From Skermanella rosea (lineage in GTDB: Bacteria > Pseudomonadota > Alphaproteobacteria > Azospirillales > Azospirillaceae), in the NCBI RefSeq assembly GCF_016806835.2, contig NZ_CP086113.1, positions 62,001 through 126,000 on the forward strand: a stretch of 64,000 bases of DNA, given 5' to 3'. The translations under genes and the position numbers were made by a program. The notes beneath the pieces were generated by a model that was given only the letters and a program-made list of their open reading frames with translations, was not told the DNA's origin and made no database searches. This document shows positions 52,888-62,048 of the stretch, piece by piece; position 1 is the stretch's first letter; the number at the start of each line of letters is the position of its first letter.

Positions 52888-53065
52888 AATTTGTATCAGA
52901 ATAAGCCAAGGTTCTCGTCGGCTGGGGCTTCGACCGTCGCGGCTGATACAAACCGTTACAATGGCCGACAATCCCGGCACAGGGCTGCGACAGGCAGCGG
53001 TTAGGTTGATCCTCGAAGCGGCCGGGACGACGGAACGGGACATCCTCCCGGTCTCGCAAGCCAGC
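52888..53065 (+). repeat. Diverged 178-bp element, copy B (inverted-repeat tips)
   Basis: This is the counterpart of 45265-45440 in the opposite orientation, roughly 80 percent identical by eye in the best 57 bases. TTTGTATCAG (52890-52899) and CTGATACAAA (52943-52952) are perfect ten-base inverted repeats. After them comes GTTACAATGG, and an open frame from 52961 reads [22 protein letters not shown]. That frame stays open to 53263, overlapping the next gene by four bases, but has no Shine-Dalgarno and looks non-globular after residue 40. The rest of 52737-53259 holds no gene I recognise. Confidence 0.65.
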
Positions 53066-53259
53066 GTCCGCGACGATCTCGGCACCGGCACCCCCTCGGA
53101 CGGCATTTCGGCCAGGAATGCCTATCGATTCCTCGAAAGGCGCACGAACGATCCCCGGGAGTACGGGATGGATCGGAAAGGCCTGTCACGCTCATCGAAC
53201 GCCGGACCCAACGAACCCCGTGCTCCGCGGGAAGATCCGGCACAGCCAATGGAGACTGC

Positions 53260-53724
53260 ATGATAACCCTCACCGTCAACGGCTCGGTCATCGACCTCGC
53301 GGCGCCTGACGACAAGCCCCTCCTGTGGGCGCTGCGCGAGGACTTGGGCATCCTCGGCGCCAAGTACGGCTGCGGCGTCGCCCAATGCGGCGCCTGCCGC
53401 GTCCTCGTGGACGGTCGATCGTCGCCCTCCTGCGCGATTTCCCTCGGCGAGGTCGCGGGCGCGTCCGTGATCACGGCGGAAGGCCTCGCCGGCGCGGACG
53501 GCGCGCTGTCCGTCGTGCAGCGGGCCTGGATCGACGAACAGGTGCCCCAGTGCGGCTTCTGCCAGCCGGGCTTCCTAGTCGCCGCGACGGCCCTCCTGGC
53601 ACGCGTACCCAGCCCCACCGACGCCGACATCGACGAGGCGATCACCAACATCTGCCGCTGCGGCACCTATCCGCGCATCCGCCGCGCGATCCATCGCGCC
53701 TCCGCCATGCTGGCCGAGGGGTAA
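53260..53724 (+). CDS. Second molybdenum hydroxylase 2Fe-2S subunit
   Basis: A 154-residue iron-sulfur subunit. Cys38, Cys43, Cys46 and Cys58 ([15 protein letters not shown]) and Cys98, Cys101, Cys132 and Cys134 ([17 protein letters not shown]) bind the two clusters. It is clearly a paralogue of the protein at 50624 but with different surface residues. GGAG lies six bases before the ATG. The large subunit follows after 11 bases. Confidence 0.9.
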   Translation: MITLTVNGSVIDLAAPDDKPLLWALREDLGILGAKYGCGVAQCGACRVLVDGRSSPSCAISLGEVAGASVITAEGLAGADGALSVVQRAWIDEQVPQCGFCQPGFLVAATALLARVPSPTDADIDEAITNICRCGTYPRIRRAIHRASAMLAEG

Positions 53725-53735
53725 GGGAAAAAGCC

Positions 53736-56051
53736 ATGCCCCGCCACCTGTCACGACGCACCTTCCTCATCACCGGTGCCGTCATCGCCGGCACGGCCGC
53801 CACCGCCGCCGTCGCCGGCGTCGGCTATCTGTCCACGATCGATGTGGACGGATCCGCCGGTTACATCGACGGCGACCGCGCCGTCCTCAACGCATTCGTC
53901 GTGATCCACCCGGATGGCCGGGTGGTTGTCAACGTGCCGCGCACCGAGATGGGTCAGGGCATCCACACCGGGCTCGCCATGCTCGTCGCCGAGGAGTTGG
54001 ACCTGCCGTTCGACGGGCGCATCACCGTCGAGCATCCAATCGAGGATCTCGCGGCGTACGCCAACTGGGCGCTGCCCCTCGGAACCCGTCCGGAGGAAGC
54101 GAGCGGGCCCGCCGTCTGGATCGGCCGGCGGATCCTCGGCGCCCTGCGTGCGAACGCGACCGGCGGTTCGTCGTCGATGTACGGCCTGTGGACGCCGATG
54201 CGTGCCGCGGGCGCCGCGTCGAGGCACATGCTGGTCACGGTGGCAGCCGCGCGGCTCGGCGTGCCGGCGGCCGAGCTTGCGACCCGGGATGGCGCCGTCG
54301 TTCACGCGGGCTCGGGACTGGCGATCCCCTATGCCGATCTCGCGCTCGACGCGGCCGCCGTTTCCCCGCCCCGGATCCCGGCGCTCAAGTCCGAAGCGGA
54401 CTGGCGGCTGATCGGCACGTCCCAGCCTCGCCTGGACCTGCCGGCGAAAGTCCGGGGAGCCCCGGTGTTCGGCGCCGATGTGGTGCTGCCGGACATGCTG
54501 CACGCGTCGATCCGCCAGGCGCCGGTGTTCGGAAGCAGTGTCGTCCGGGTCGCCAACATGGCGGAAGTCCGCACGCAGCCGGGTGTTGTCGACGTCGTCG
54601 TGATCGATGGCGAGAGCGTGGCGGTGATCGCCCGATCCTGGTGGCAGGCCGAACAGGCTGCCGGCCGGCTCGATGTTGAATGGACCGGGACGGACGCGGA
54701 CGATGTCTCCAGCGCCGGTCTGTCGGAACGGATGCAGGCGCTGCTCGACGGCGGCGATGCCTACGAGAACCTTGCGGAAGGTCCCGGCTTTCCTGACGGC
54801 TCGCCGATCATCCTCGAAGCGGCCTACGAGGCGCCGCTCGTCGCCCACGCCTGCATGGAGCCGATGAACGCGACCGTCCTCGTCCGAAGCGATGGAACGG
54901 CTGAAGCATGGGTTCCGGCGCAATCTCCGATAGCTCTACGCTGGGGTGTCTCGAGGGGCGCGGGCCGGGCCGGCGTCGATCTGTCGTCCGTCACCTGCCA
55001 TATCCTGACGAACGGGGGCGGCTTCGGTCGCCGGACCGAACTGGACGTTTCGCTGCAGGCGGCGTATCTGGCGGCGCTCTTCCCGGACCGGCCCGTGAAA
55101 CTGATGTGGTCGCGCGAAGAGGATATCGGCCGTGGCGTCTTCCGCAGCCATGCCGCCGGGCGCCTGCGTGCCGCCCTGGGACCGGACGGCCTGCCGGTCG
55201 CCTATGAGGCGGTCGTTGCGGCACAGTCCCTCCTCCAGTCCTTCCGGAGCCGCTTGATGCCCATCGGCGACGGCGGCAGCCCCGACGGCGACTTCACAAC
55301 CGTCCAAGGGTTGGACAAGCCCTATTACGGCATCGCGGCGCGGCGCGTGGCTTCCCATCACGTTCCTTCTCACCTCCCGATCGGCCACTGGCGTTCCAAC
55401 GGATACTCTTTCAACACCTTCTTCGCCGAATCCTTCATCGACGAATGCGCGCATCTGGCCGGGGCGGATCCCGTGGATTACCGCCGCGCCCTGCTTCGCG
55501 ACAGCCCCCGCCATCTCGCCGTGCTCGAGCGCGTCGCTGCGTTGGCCCGCTGGGGCGAACCGCTGCCCCGGGGCCGGGGGCGCGGGATCGCCATCGAGGA
55601 AGCGTTCAGGAGCATCGTGGCCCAGGTCGTCGAGGTCACCGTGGCCACGGACGGCGAGATCACTGTCGATCGGGTCTTCTGCGCAATCGACGTCGGCATC
55701 GCGGTGAATCCGGACGCGGTGATCGCGCAGATGGAGGGCAGCATCTTCTACGGACTCACCACCGCCTTGATGAGCGCGATCACGATCGAGAACGGCGCGG
55801 TGGTGGAATCGAATTTCCACGACTTTCCCATGCACCGCCTGCACAACGCACCGGACGTCGCCGTCGAGATCATGGACAGCGGCGAGCTCCCTGGCGGTGC
55901 GGGAGAGCCGGGCGTCGTCCCGGTCGCTCCCGCCCTTGCCAACGCGATCTTCGACGCCACCGGCCGGCGTCTGCGCTCGCTGCCGCTTGCGGCCACCGAA
56001 ACCGTCGATGAGGGGCGTACCCGCACGGTTCTGCCGGGGAGCCGGGCATGA
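53736..56051 (+). CDS. Second molybdenum hydroxylase large subunit
   Basis: A 771-residue IorB-type molybdopterin subunit with a Tat signal, SRRTFLITGAVIAG, starting at residue 6. Family motifs are VPRTEMGQGIHTGLAMLVAEEL (in part), ATGGSSSMYG, NGGGFGRRTELDVS and the C-terminal GGAGEPGVVPVAPALANAI, which carries the catalytic Glu region. It differs substantially from the 739-residue paralogue on the other strand. The substrate is probably an aldehyde or heterocycle oxidised in the periplasm. It overlaps the following methyltransferase by four bases. Confidence 0.9.
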   Translation: MPRHLSRRTFLITGAVIAGTAATAAVAGVGYLSTIDVDGSAGYIDGDRAVLNAFVVIHPDGRVVVNVPRTEMGQGIHTGLAMLVAEELDLPFDGRITVEHPIEDLAAYANWALPLGTRPEEASGPAVWIGRRILGALRANATGGSSSMYGLWTPMRAAGAASRHMLVTVAAARLGVPAAELATRDGAVVHAGSGLAIPYADLALDAAAVSPPRIPALKSEADWRLIGTSQPRLDLPAKVRGAPVFGADVVLPDMLHASIRQAPVFGSSVVRVANMAEVRTQPGVVDVVVIDGESVAVIARSWWQAEQAAGRLDVEWTGTDADDVSSAGLSERMQALLDGGDAYENLAEGPGFPDGSPIILEAAYEAPLVAHACMEPMNATVLVRSDGTAEAWVPAQSPIALRWGVSRGAGRAGVDLSSVTCHILTNGGGFGRRTELDVSLQAAYLAALFPDRPVKLMWSREEDIGRGVFRSHAAGRLRAALGPDGLPVAYEAVVAAQSLLQSFRSRLMPIGDGGSPDGDFTTVQGLDKPYYGIAARRVASHHVPSHLPIGHWRSNGYSFNTFFAESFIDECAHLAGADPVDYRRALLRDSPRHLAVLERVAALARWGEPLPRGRGRGIAIEEAFRSIVAQVVEVTVATDGEITVDRVFCAIDVGIAVNPDAVIAQMEGSIFYGLTTALMSAITIENGAVVESNFHDFPMHRLHNAPDVAVEIMDSGELPGGAGEPGVVPVAPALANAIFDATGRRLRSLPLAATETVDEGRTRTVLPGSRA

Positions 56052-56716
56052 CGTTCCCGAAACTTCCCGGTCCGGTTCCCGGTGGGCGAGGCGGCGGCGC
56101 AACCACTTGGCAAGTCCAATGGTCTGACCGCGTGCGCTTCATTCGTTCCTGGATCACGGAGCCGTTGCGCGTCGCCGCCGTGGTGCCGTCGAGCGCATCG
56201 CTCGCCCGACTCATCACGTCGGAAATCGGAGCCGCGCAGTCGCCGGTCCTGGAACTCGGCCCCGGGACCGGCGTCTTCACCAAGGCGCTGCTCGACCGCG
56301 GACTTGACCAGGCCGATCTGACGCTGGTCGAATATGGGGCCGAGTTCGTGACGGTTCTGCGCCAGCGGTTCCCGCAGGCGAGAGTTCTGCACCAGGACGC
56401 CTCCAGGCTTTCGGCCCTCGACCTGTTTCCTGACGCGGCGGCCGGAGCGGTCGTGAGCGGCCTCGGCCTCCTCTCGATGCCGCCCCGGACCGTCATCGCC
56501 ATACTCACGGGCGCGTTCGCCTGCCTGCGGCCACGCGGGGCCTTCTACCAGTTCACCTATGGTCCGCGCTGCCCGGTCGCCCGGCCTATCCTCGACCGGC
56601 TCGGGCTGAAGGCGCAGCGCATCGGCGGCACCGTCAGCAATCTGCCGCCGGCGTCCGTCTACCGCATCAGCCGGCGCGGACCGCATCGGCCGGGATGGCG
56701 AAACCTGTCGCCATGA
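56048..56716 (+). CDS. PmtA-like SAM-dependent methyltransferase
   Basis: A 222-residue class I methyltransferase. The SAM-binding motif is PVLELGPGTGVFTKALLDRG, preceded by the helix FIRSWITEPLRVAAVVPSS that is typical of phospholipid N-methyltransferases of the PmtA type. LTLVEYGAEFV and GAVVSGLGLLSMP complete the fold. An ATGA overlap ties it to the hydroxylase operon, which is unexpected for a lipid enzyme. Phosphatidylethanolamine methylation is plausible but not proven. Confidence 0.8.
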   Translation: MTFPKLPGPVPGGRGGGATTWQVQWSDRVRFIRSWITEPLRVAAVVPSSASLARLITSEIGAAQSPVLELGPGTGVFTKALLDRGLDQADLTLVEYGAEFVTVLRQRFPQARVLHQDASRLSALDLFPDAAAGAVVSGLGLLSMPPRTVIAILTGAFACLRPRGAFYQFTYGPRCPVARPILDRLGLKAQRIGGTVSNLPPASVYRISRRGPHRPGWRNLSP

Positions 56717-56843
56717 CCGGCCCGCCGGCGCCGTGGTCCGCGGCGCCCGGGCCGCGCGACCCGTGTCCGGGCGAACCGACCGCGGGCCATCCGCCAAGCC
56801 GGGCATTCCTGCCGGCTGGCCAGACCAGGGAACCGACAAGGGG

Positions 56844-57770
56844 ATGCGAAGAATGATGAAATGGACCGCAGACGACATGCCCGCCCAGAACGGGCGCTCG
56901 GTCGTCGTCACTGGGACCGGCGGCCTGGGCTACGAATGCGCCCGGCTATTGGCGCGCGCCGGGGCGGACGTCATCCTGGCCGGCAGAAACCCGGCCAAGG
57001 GCGGCGAGGCGGTGGAGCGGATCCGAGCAGCCGACCGCGATGCCGCTATCGGCTTCGAAAGGTTCGACCTGGCGAACCTGGCCTCGGTCACCGCCTTCGG
57101 CGAAAGGATGCGGGCGACCCGCACACACCTCGACCTGCTGATCAACAATGCCGGCATCATGGTACCGCCGACACGGCAGGAAACGGCTGACGGGTTCGAG
57201 CTCCAGCTCGGCACCAACCATCTCGGGCACTTCGCCCTGACCGCGCAGCTCCTTCCCTTGCTGCGGCATGGGAAACGCTCCCGTGTCGTCACGTTGAGCA
57301 GTATCGCCGCCCGGAGCGGGACGATCGACTTCGACGACCTGAATGCCAGACGGTCCTACAAGCCGATGTCCGTCTATAGTCAGTCGAAGCTTGCCTGCCT
57401 CGTTTTCGCCTTCGAACTGCAACGGCGCAGCGAGGCCAATGCCTGGGGCATCGAGAGCGTCGCCGCGCATCCGGGTATAGCGCGAACCGACCTTCTCTAC
57501 AATTCCACGGGCCGGTGGGACATCAGCCGCCTGGTTCGATCGGTCCTCCCGTTCCTGTTTCAGCCGCCGGCACGGGGAGCCCTGCCGGTCCTCTACGCCG
57601 CGACATCGCCGGATGCCAAGCCGGGTGGGTATTACGGCCCCGACAGATTGGGCGAGACGCGCGGGTACCCCGCTCCATCCAGGGTCCCGCCCCGGGCTGT
57701 GGACAAGGCGGTGGCCGCCCGGCTCTGGGAGGTATCCGAGGCGCTGACCGGCGTGACCTTCGGTGTATAG
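56844..57770 (+). CDS. Short-chain dehydrogenase, retinol-dehydrogenase-like
   Basis: A 308-residue SDR. The cofactor motif is VVTGTGGLGYECARLLA, LINNAGIM follows, and the catalytic Ser and YxxxK are in VTLSSIAARSG and SVYSQSKLACL. It resembles the longer WWOX/retinol dehydrogenase-like group with a C-terminal extension. Starts at 56844 or 56853 are both possible. It follows the methyltransferase by 127 bases and may be cotranscribed. The substrate is unknown. Confidence 0.85.
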   Translation: MRRMMKWTADDMPAQNGRSVVVTGTGGLGYECARLLARAGADVILAGRNPAKGGEAVERIRAADRDAAIGFERFDLANLASVTAFGERMRATRTHLDLLINNAGIMVPPTRQETADGFELQLGTNHLGHFALTAQLLPLLRHGKRSRVVTLSSIAARSGTIDFDDLNARRSYKPMSVYSQSKLACLVFAFELQRRSEANAWGIESVAAHPGIARTDLLYNSTGRWDISRLVRSVLPFLFQPPARGALPVLYAATSPDAKPGGYYGPDRLGETRGYPAPSRVPPRAVDKAVAARLWEVSEALTGVTFGV

Positions 57771-57895
57771 GGCTCCAGACAGTAATCGATTCCATGGCCG
57801 TGTTAGAGCAAGAGCCGGTCTTCATCGGTTTGGGTATGACACCTCCAGCGGCAGCGGCAGCGGCGAGCGCGTTGCTGATGTCGTCGCCAGAGTGA

Positions 57896-59344
57896 CCAGG
57901 CGATAGCCGCGGTAGGACCGGGGCTTGGCGGGCCGGCGAGCCGCTCGCCTGGCACCGCCCGAACCGGGCCACGCTGAGCAACCTCTTCCACAACCCGATC
58001 TACGCCGGGGCCTATTCCTACGGCCGACGGCCGACCGATCCGCGCCGCCAGAAGGCCGGGCGGCCCGGGACCGGCCGCCGGGTCGCCGCCCCGGGCGACT
58101 GGGCGGTGCTGCTCAAGGACCGCTTCCCCGCCTACATCACTTGGGAGCACTATGAGGCCAACCTTCGCCAACTCGAGGCCAACATGGCGCAGGCCACGGG
58201 GGTGAGCCGCGGCGGGACCGCGCTGCTGTCGGGACTGGTGGTCTGCGGCCGCTGCGGCCAGCGGATGACCACCCAGTACAGGAGCAACGGCCACGCCGCG
58301 CGCTACGTCTGCAACCGGGCGGCATCCAGCTACGCCGCGCCGCTGTGCCAATCCCTGGTCGCGGCGACCGTGGACGAGGCGGTCACGGCCCTGGTGCTGC
58401 AGGCGCTGGAGCCGGCCGCCCTCGAGGTCAGCCTGCGCGCCGCCGAGGACCTCGCCGCCGAACGCGCCGCGGTGCAGCGGCACTGGGCGCAGCGGCTCGA
58501 GCGGGCGCGCTACGAGGTGAAGCGGGCGTTCCGGCAATACGACGCGGTCGAGCCCGAGAACCGTCTGGTCGCCCGCACGCTGGAACGGCACTGGGAGGCG
58601 GCGCTGGCGGCCGAGGCCGACCTGCGGGCCGAGTACGAGCGCTTCCTCGCGCACCAGCCCGCCGTCCTCAGCGGCGAAGAGCAGGCGGAGATCCGCCGCC
58701 TGGCCGCGGATCTGCCGGCGCTCTGGCACGCCCCGACGACGACCATGGCGGACCGGCAGGCCGTCGTCCGCCAGATCCTCGACCGGGTGGTGGTCGGCGT
58801 GGAGGGCCACAGCGAGACCGTCACGCTGGAGTGCCGGTGGGCCGGCGGCCACAGCACCCGCACCACGCTGGCCCGGCCGGTCGCCCGCCTGGAACAGCTG
58901 AGCACCTACCCGGCGTTGCTGGAGCGGGTCGCCGCCCTGCATGCCGACGGCCGGACGGCGCCGGCGATCGCCGACACGCTCAACGCGGAGGGCTGGGTCC
59001 CGCCCAAACGCCGCGGTCCCTTCTCGGCGGCAACTGTCCGGGGCCTGCTCTACCGGCAGGGGCTGAAGCGGTGGCCCAACGAGCGGGCCCGGCGCACCAT
59101 GACGGCATCCCCGCACGATTGGACGCTGGAGGCCCTGGCCCGTCACCTGGACATCCCGAAGCCGACGCTCTACGCATGGCTTCGCAAGGGCGTGATCACC
59201 GGCCGGCTGGTCACCGGGGAGGGCAAGTCAGTCTGGATGATCCAGGCCGACGACGCCGAACTGGCCCGGCTACGGACCTTGCACGCGACGCCACGCATGT
59301 GGAACCCGGGCTCGCCCGACCCTGTCGAGGACGGCCCGATGTAA
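57896..59344 (+). pseudogene. Large serine recombinase lacking its catalytic domain
   Basis: The open frame begins after a stop at about 57893 and shows only the DNA-binding part of a large serine recombinase: NRATLSNLFHNPIYAGAYSYG, the zinc ribbon with VVCGRCGQRMTTQY and YVCNRA, a coiled segment with RAFRQYDAVEPENRLVA, and a C-terminal helix-turn-helix WTLEALARHLDIPKPTLYAWL. The N-terminal resolvase domain with its nucleophilic Ser is missing. It is therefore inactive on its own, although the remaining 480 codons are intact. Confidence 0.8.
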
Positions 59345-59355
59345 TTACGGAGGCA

Positions 59356-59793
59356 TCATGTCTGGTCGATCTCAATGGTCCACCGCGTTCCCGCGACATT
59401 CACCAGGGTGCTGATCGGCGTGTTCTCGGGGGCGAAGGTCAGGTAATACGTGAGCTTGTCCGGTTCGGTGAGGGAACGACGGACCAGCAGGCCACGGTTC
59501 CATCCAGGCTGAAGAGAGGAATACTCCCCGTAGGCCCAGTCGTACAGGCGTGCTCCCTTGGTGCCATCGCCGGCGCTCAGCCGCTGACAGTCCCCGGTCC
59601 CGAAGCGCGTCGCGGCGCGTTCCTCGACAGTATCGAAGCCGGACGGAGCACGCGGTTTGCCGGTCACCGCCAGGACGTAGCCGATCGGCTGGCGCTCCAG
59701 CCGCAGCCGCAGCGCGTAGCCGCCCCCATACACGCTGTCGGCCGTCACCCACGCGCACGGGACACCCGCCGCGATGGTCAGCGGTGAGGCCAT
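59356..59793 (-). pseudogene. IS701-type transposase fragment
   Basis: The minus strand encodes WVTADSVYGGGYALRLRLE, GYVLAVTGKPRAP and, at its end, VAGTRWTIEI, characteristic of the IS701 DDE transposase. Both ends are missing. It abuts the recombinase remnant (12 bases) and overlaps the start of an IS5 fragment region, a pile-up of nested insertions. Confidence 0.7.
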
Positions 59794-59839
59794 CTCGGCC
59801 TGGAGGGCAGCGCCGCGGAAAATGCCGGTCGGTCAGGCG

Positions 59840-60016
59840 CGCCACTCGCGGACAGCGATCGAGACAGCCTTGATGGTCAGGCTGGTGTTTCACCAGTCGC
59901 TGTGCCAGACCGAGGGGCTGCTCGGATCGCTGCTGGACCTTCTGGGCATCGACCTCCCGGTTCCCGATCACACGACGATCAGCCGGCGGGCGGCATGCCT
60001 GACGCCGGCGCGGCGG
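59840..60016 (+). pseudogene. IS5-family transposase fragment
   Basis: The frame reads RHSRTAIETALMVRLVFHQS, TEGLLGSLLDLLGIDLP and PDHTTISRRA, the N-terminal core of IS5/IS903-type transposases. About 60 codons remain without start or stop. It ends just before the 3' end of the tetR gene. Confidence 0.7.
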
Positions 60017-60037
60017 ACTGCCCTGCCGGATCCGCGG

Positions 60038-60670
60038 TCACCCCGCCGCGTGCAATCCGCCCCGGATCAGAGCCGCGAAAGTCTCGACGGCTTCCGCCTC
60101 CCCGCAACGGCCGCGTACCACCGCGGCCGACATCGCTTCGCCCGCGCCGACCAGACCGACGCAGAGACGCTCCAGATCGGGTGCCGGCAAGCTGCTGTGC
60201 GGCCGCAACACCGCCACGAACATCCGGACGCAGTTTTCGACCAGCTCCTGGAACACCGTCGCCTTGTCCTCGCTTCCCGCCAGCGCCGCCCCCACCGCGT
60301 GAAACTCTCCCTTCGTATCGGCGGCACATTTTATGTAGGCGTCCGCGAGGACCTCGCTGGTTTCCCGCAGGTCGCGCCGGTTGTCGGCCATCGCCTCCCG
60401 GAAAGCGTCGACCCGCTCGGTGTCGATCCACCTGTAGAGCTCGATCAACAGGCCCGACCGCGTTCCGAAGTGATCGTAGGCGACGGGCTTGGAAACGCTG
60501 GCACGCGCGGCCAGGTGCCCGAGCGTCAAGCGGTCCGCCCCCTCTTCGCGGATGATCAGGAGCGCCGTGTCGAGCAGCTGGCGCCGCCGCTCCTCCTTGC
60601 AGAGCCGCCGCGACGCCGTCCGGGGGGACGGACCGTGCGCAGTGCCCTTCACGTCATCGACCTCTTGCAT
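60038..60670 (-). CDS. TetR-family repressor
   Basis: A 210-residue TetR regulator. The helix-turn-helix LTLGHLAARASVSKPVAYDHF is near residues 48-68. The all-helical ligand domain has AADTKGEFHAVGAALAGSEDK. It is divergent from the reductase gene at 60741. Two identical-format sites (CTAC-N5-GTAG) lie in the 70-base gap, so it very probably represses both genes. The inducer is unknown. Confidence 0.88.
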   Translation of the reverse strand: MQEVDDVKGTAHGPSPRTASRRLCKEERRRQLLDTALLIIREEGADRLTLGHLAARASVSKPVAYDHFGTRSGLLIELYRWIDTERVDAFREAMADNRRDLRETSEVLADAYIKCAADTKGEFHAVGAALAGSEDKATVFQELVENCVRMFVAVLRPHSSLPAPDLERLCVGLVGAGEAMSAAVVRGRCGEAEAVETFAALIRGGLHAAG

Positions 60671-60673
60671 AAC

Positions 60674-60711
60674 CTACCATCAGTAGCTAGTCTGATTCCT
60701 ACGATTGGTAG
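60674..60711. promoter_or_regulatory. Twin TetR operators
   Basis: CTACCATCAGTAG (60674-60686) and CTACGATTGGTAG (60699-60711) both have the form CTAC-N5-GTAG, 25 bases centre to centre. In addition ATAACCTACCA (60669-60679) and TGGTAGGTTAT (60706-60716) are perfect 11-base inverted repeats framing the pair. They lie in the gap between the divergent tetR and reductase genes. Confidence 0.65.
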
Positions 60712-60740
60712 GTTATACCGTGACGCAAGGAGGCATAGCA

Positions 60741-61748
60741 ATGTCATCGCATCCCATTCTGCTCGTCGGCGGTTCCGGAATCGTCGGCCACTGGACCGCA
60801 CGCTTCCTGCGCGCCGCCCATGCCGACGTGCCGCTGCTGATCGGCGGCCGGGATCTTGCCAAGGCTCGGGAGGCCGCCGCCCGGCTTGGCAACGCGGAAG
60901 GGGTGGCGCTCGATCCCTCCGCCGACGATCTCGGCCTGGGCGACCGTCCGGTCGGTGCCGTCGCCGTCCTGTTCACCGACGAGAGGGTCGCCGGGCTGCG
61001 CTTCGCCCAGGCACGCGGCGTGCCGCACGTCAGCATCTCTCCCGGAATCGCCGAGATCGCGCCCGAGGTCGCGGCCTACATCCATAAGCCCGATGCCGCG
61101 CCGGTCGTGCTCGGCACCGAATGGCTGGTCGGCGCCACGACCGTCCCGACGCTCGAATTCGCCAAGGCGTTCGGCCGCGTCCATGACATCGCCATCGGCG
61201 CGCTGCTCGACGAGGAGGACGCCTTCGGCCCGGCGGCGGAAGCCGACCTGGAGCGTCAGACCAGGACCATGCCCGCAGCGCTTGCCCGTCGCGACGGCGC
61301 CTATGTCTGGCGCGTCGGCGACGACGCCAAGGGCAGCTTCCGCGCGGTGGACGGCACCGTGATGGAAGCGTCCGCCCTGTCCCCCAACGACGTCCTCGGC
61401 CTCGCGAACGCGACCGGTGCGCCGAACGTGCGGTTCGATCTCGCGGTCGGAGTGAGCTCCTCCCGCCGGCGCGGCGAACCGATGTCGACGGAGATCGTGA
61501 TCGGGCTGGCCGGCGAGGACCATGCCGGCCGGCCGCTGCGCACCCGTCATGCCGTCGTTCACCCGCAAGGGCAGATGCCGCTGACGGGGCTGGGCGTCGC
61601 CATGGTCCTCGAACGGCTCGCCGGGGTCGATGGCAGGCCGTCACCCCCGCCGGGGCTCTATTTCCCGCACCAGCTGCTCGAACCCGCCGCCTATCTCGCC
61701 CGCCTCGACGGGATCGGCGCGCGCATTCTCGAACTGGAGGTGCCGTGA
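60741..61748 (+). CDS. Saccharopine-dehydrogenase-like NAD(P)-binding protein
   Basis: A 335-residue protein with an N-terminal Rossmann fold, LLVGGSGIVGHWTARFL, in the layout of saccharopine dehydrogenase/trans-acting enoyl reductase relatives. GTEWLVGATTVPTLEFAKAFG lies in the middle. No strict catalytic motif is recognisable. AAGGAGG is placed nine bases before the ATG. TetR control suggests induction by a small lipophilic compound. The reaction is unknown. Confidence 0.75.
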   Translation: MSSHPILLVGGSGIVGHWTARFLRAAHADVPLLIGGRDLAKAREAAARLGNAEGVALDPSADDLGLGDRPVGAVAVLFTDERVAGLRFAQARGVPHVSISPGIAEIAPEVAAYIHKPDAAPVVLGTEWLVGATTVPTLEFAKAFGRVHDIAIGALLDEEDAFGPAAEADLERQTRTMPAALARRDGAYVWRVGDDAKGSFRAVDGTVMEASALSPNDVLGLANATGAPNVRFDLAVGVSSSRRRGEPMSTEIVIGLAGEDHAGRPLRTRHAVVHPQGQMPLTGLGVAMVLERLAGVDGRPSPPPGLYFPHQLLEPAAYLARLDGIGARILELEVP

Positions 61749-62048
61749 TGCGCCAGGGTGCCGGTGCATGCGCCGGCGCCGTGAACGACACCCGGCCGAC
61801 CGCAGACACCCGGAACGACCGGGCGGACGGCATATTCCTCGAAACCTCGGTCCGTACCGGCGATTTTGCGGCGACAGCCGGACCCATCCGGGTCATGCCT
61901 GTCCTTCACGGGCATCTTCGGGGTCATGAATGCCACTCCGGGGCGATGGCGGGGACCAGGAGCACGGCCATCGAGGCTATCGTCCGCACCGCCGTCGTCT
62001 CGGCCACGACGCCGGACAAGCCCACGGTCCGGGCGCCGTTCCGGACAG
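61749..62048. other. Gene-free stretch between convergent genes
   Basis: Three hundred bases between the reductase stop and the end of tctA. No frame has a supported start or family, and no strong terminator hairpin was found. Short inverted pieces such as GGACCC/GGGTCC occur but are weak. Confidence 0.4.

Noticed and set aside
57785-57890. Small minus-strand frame before the recombinase remnant (GGVIPKPMKTGSCSNT)
   Set aside because: No recognisable family and no start signal; probably insertion debris.
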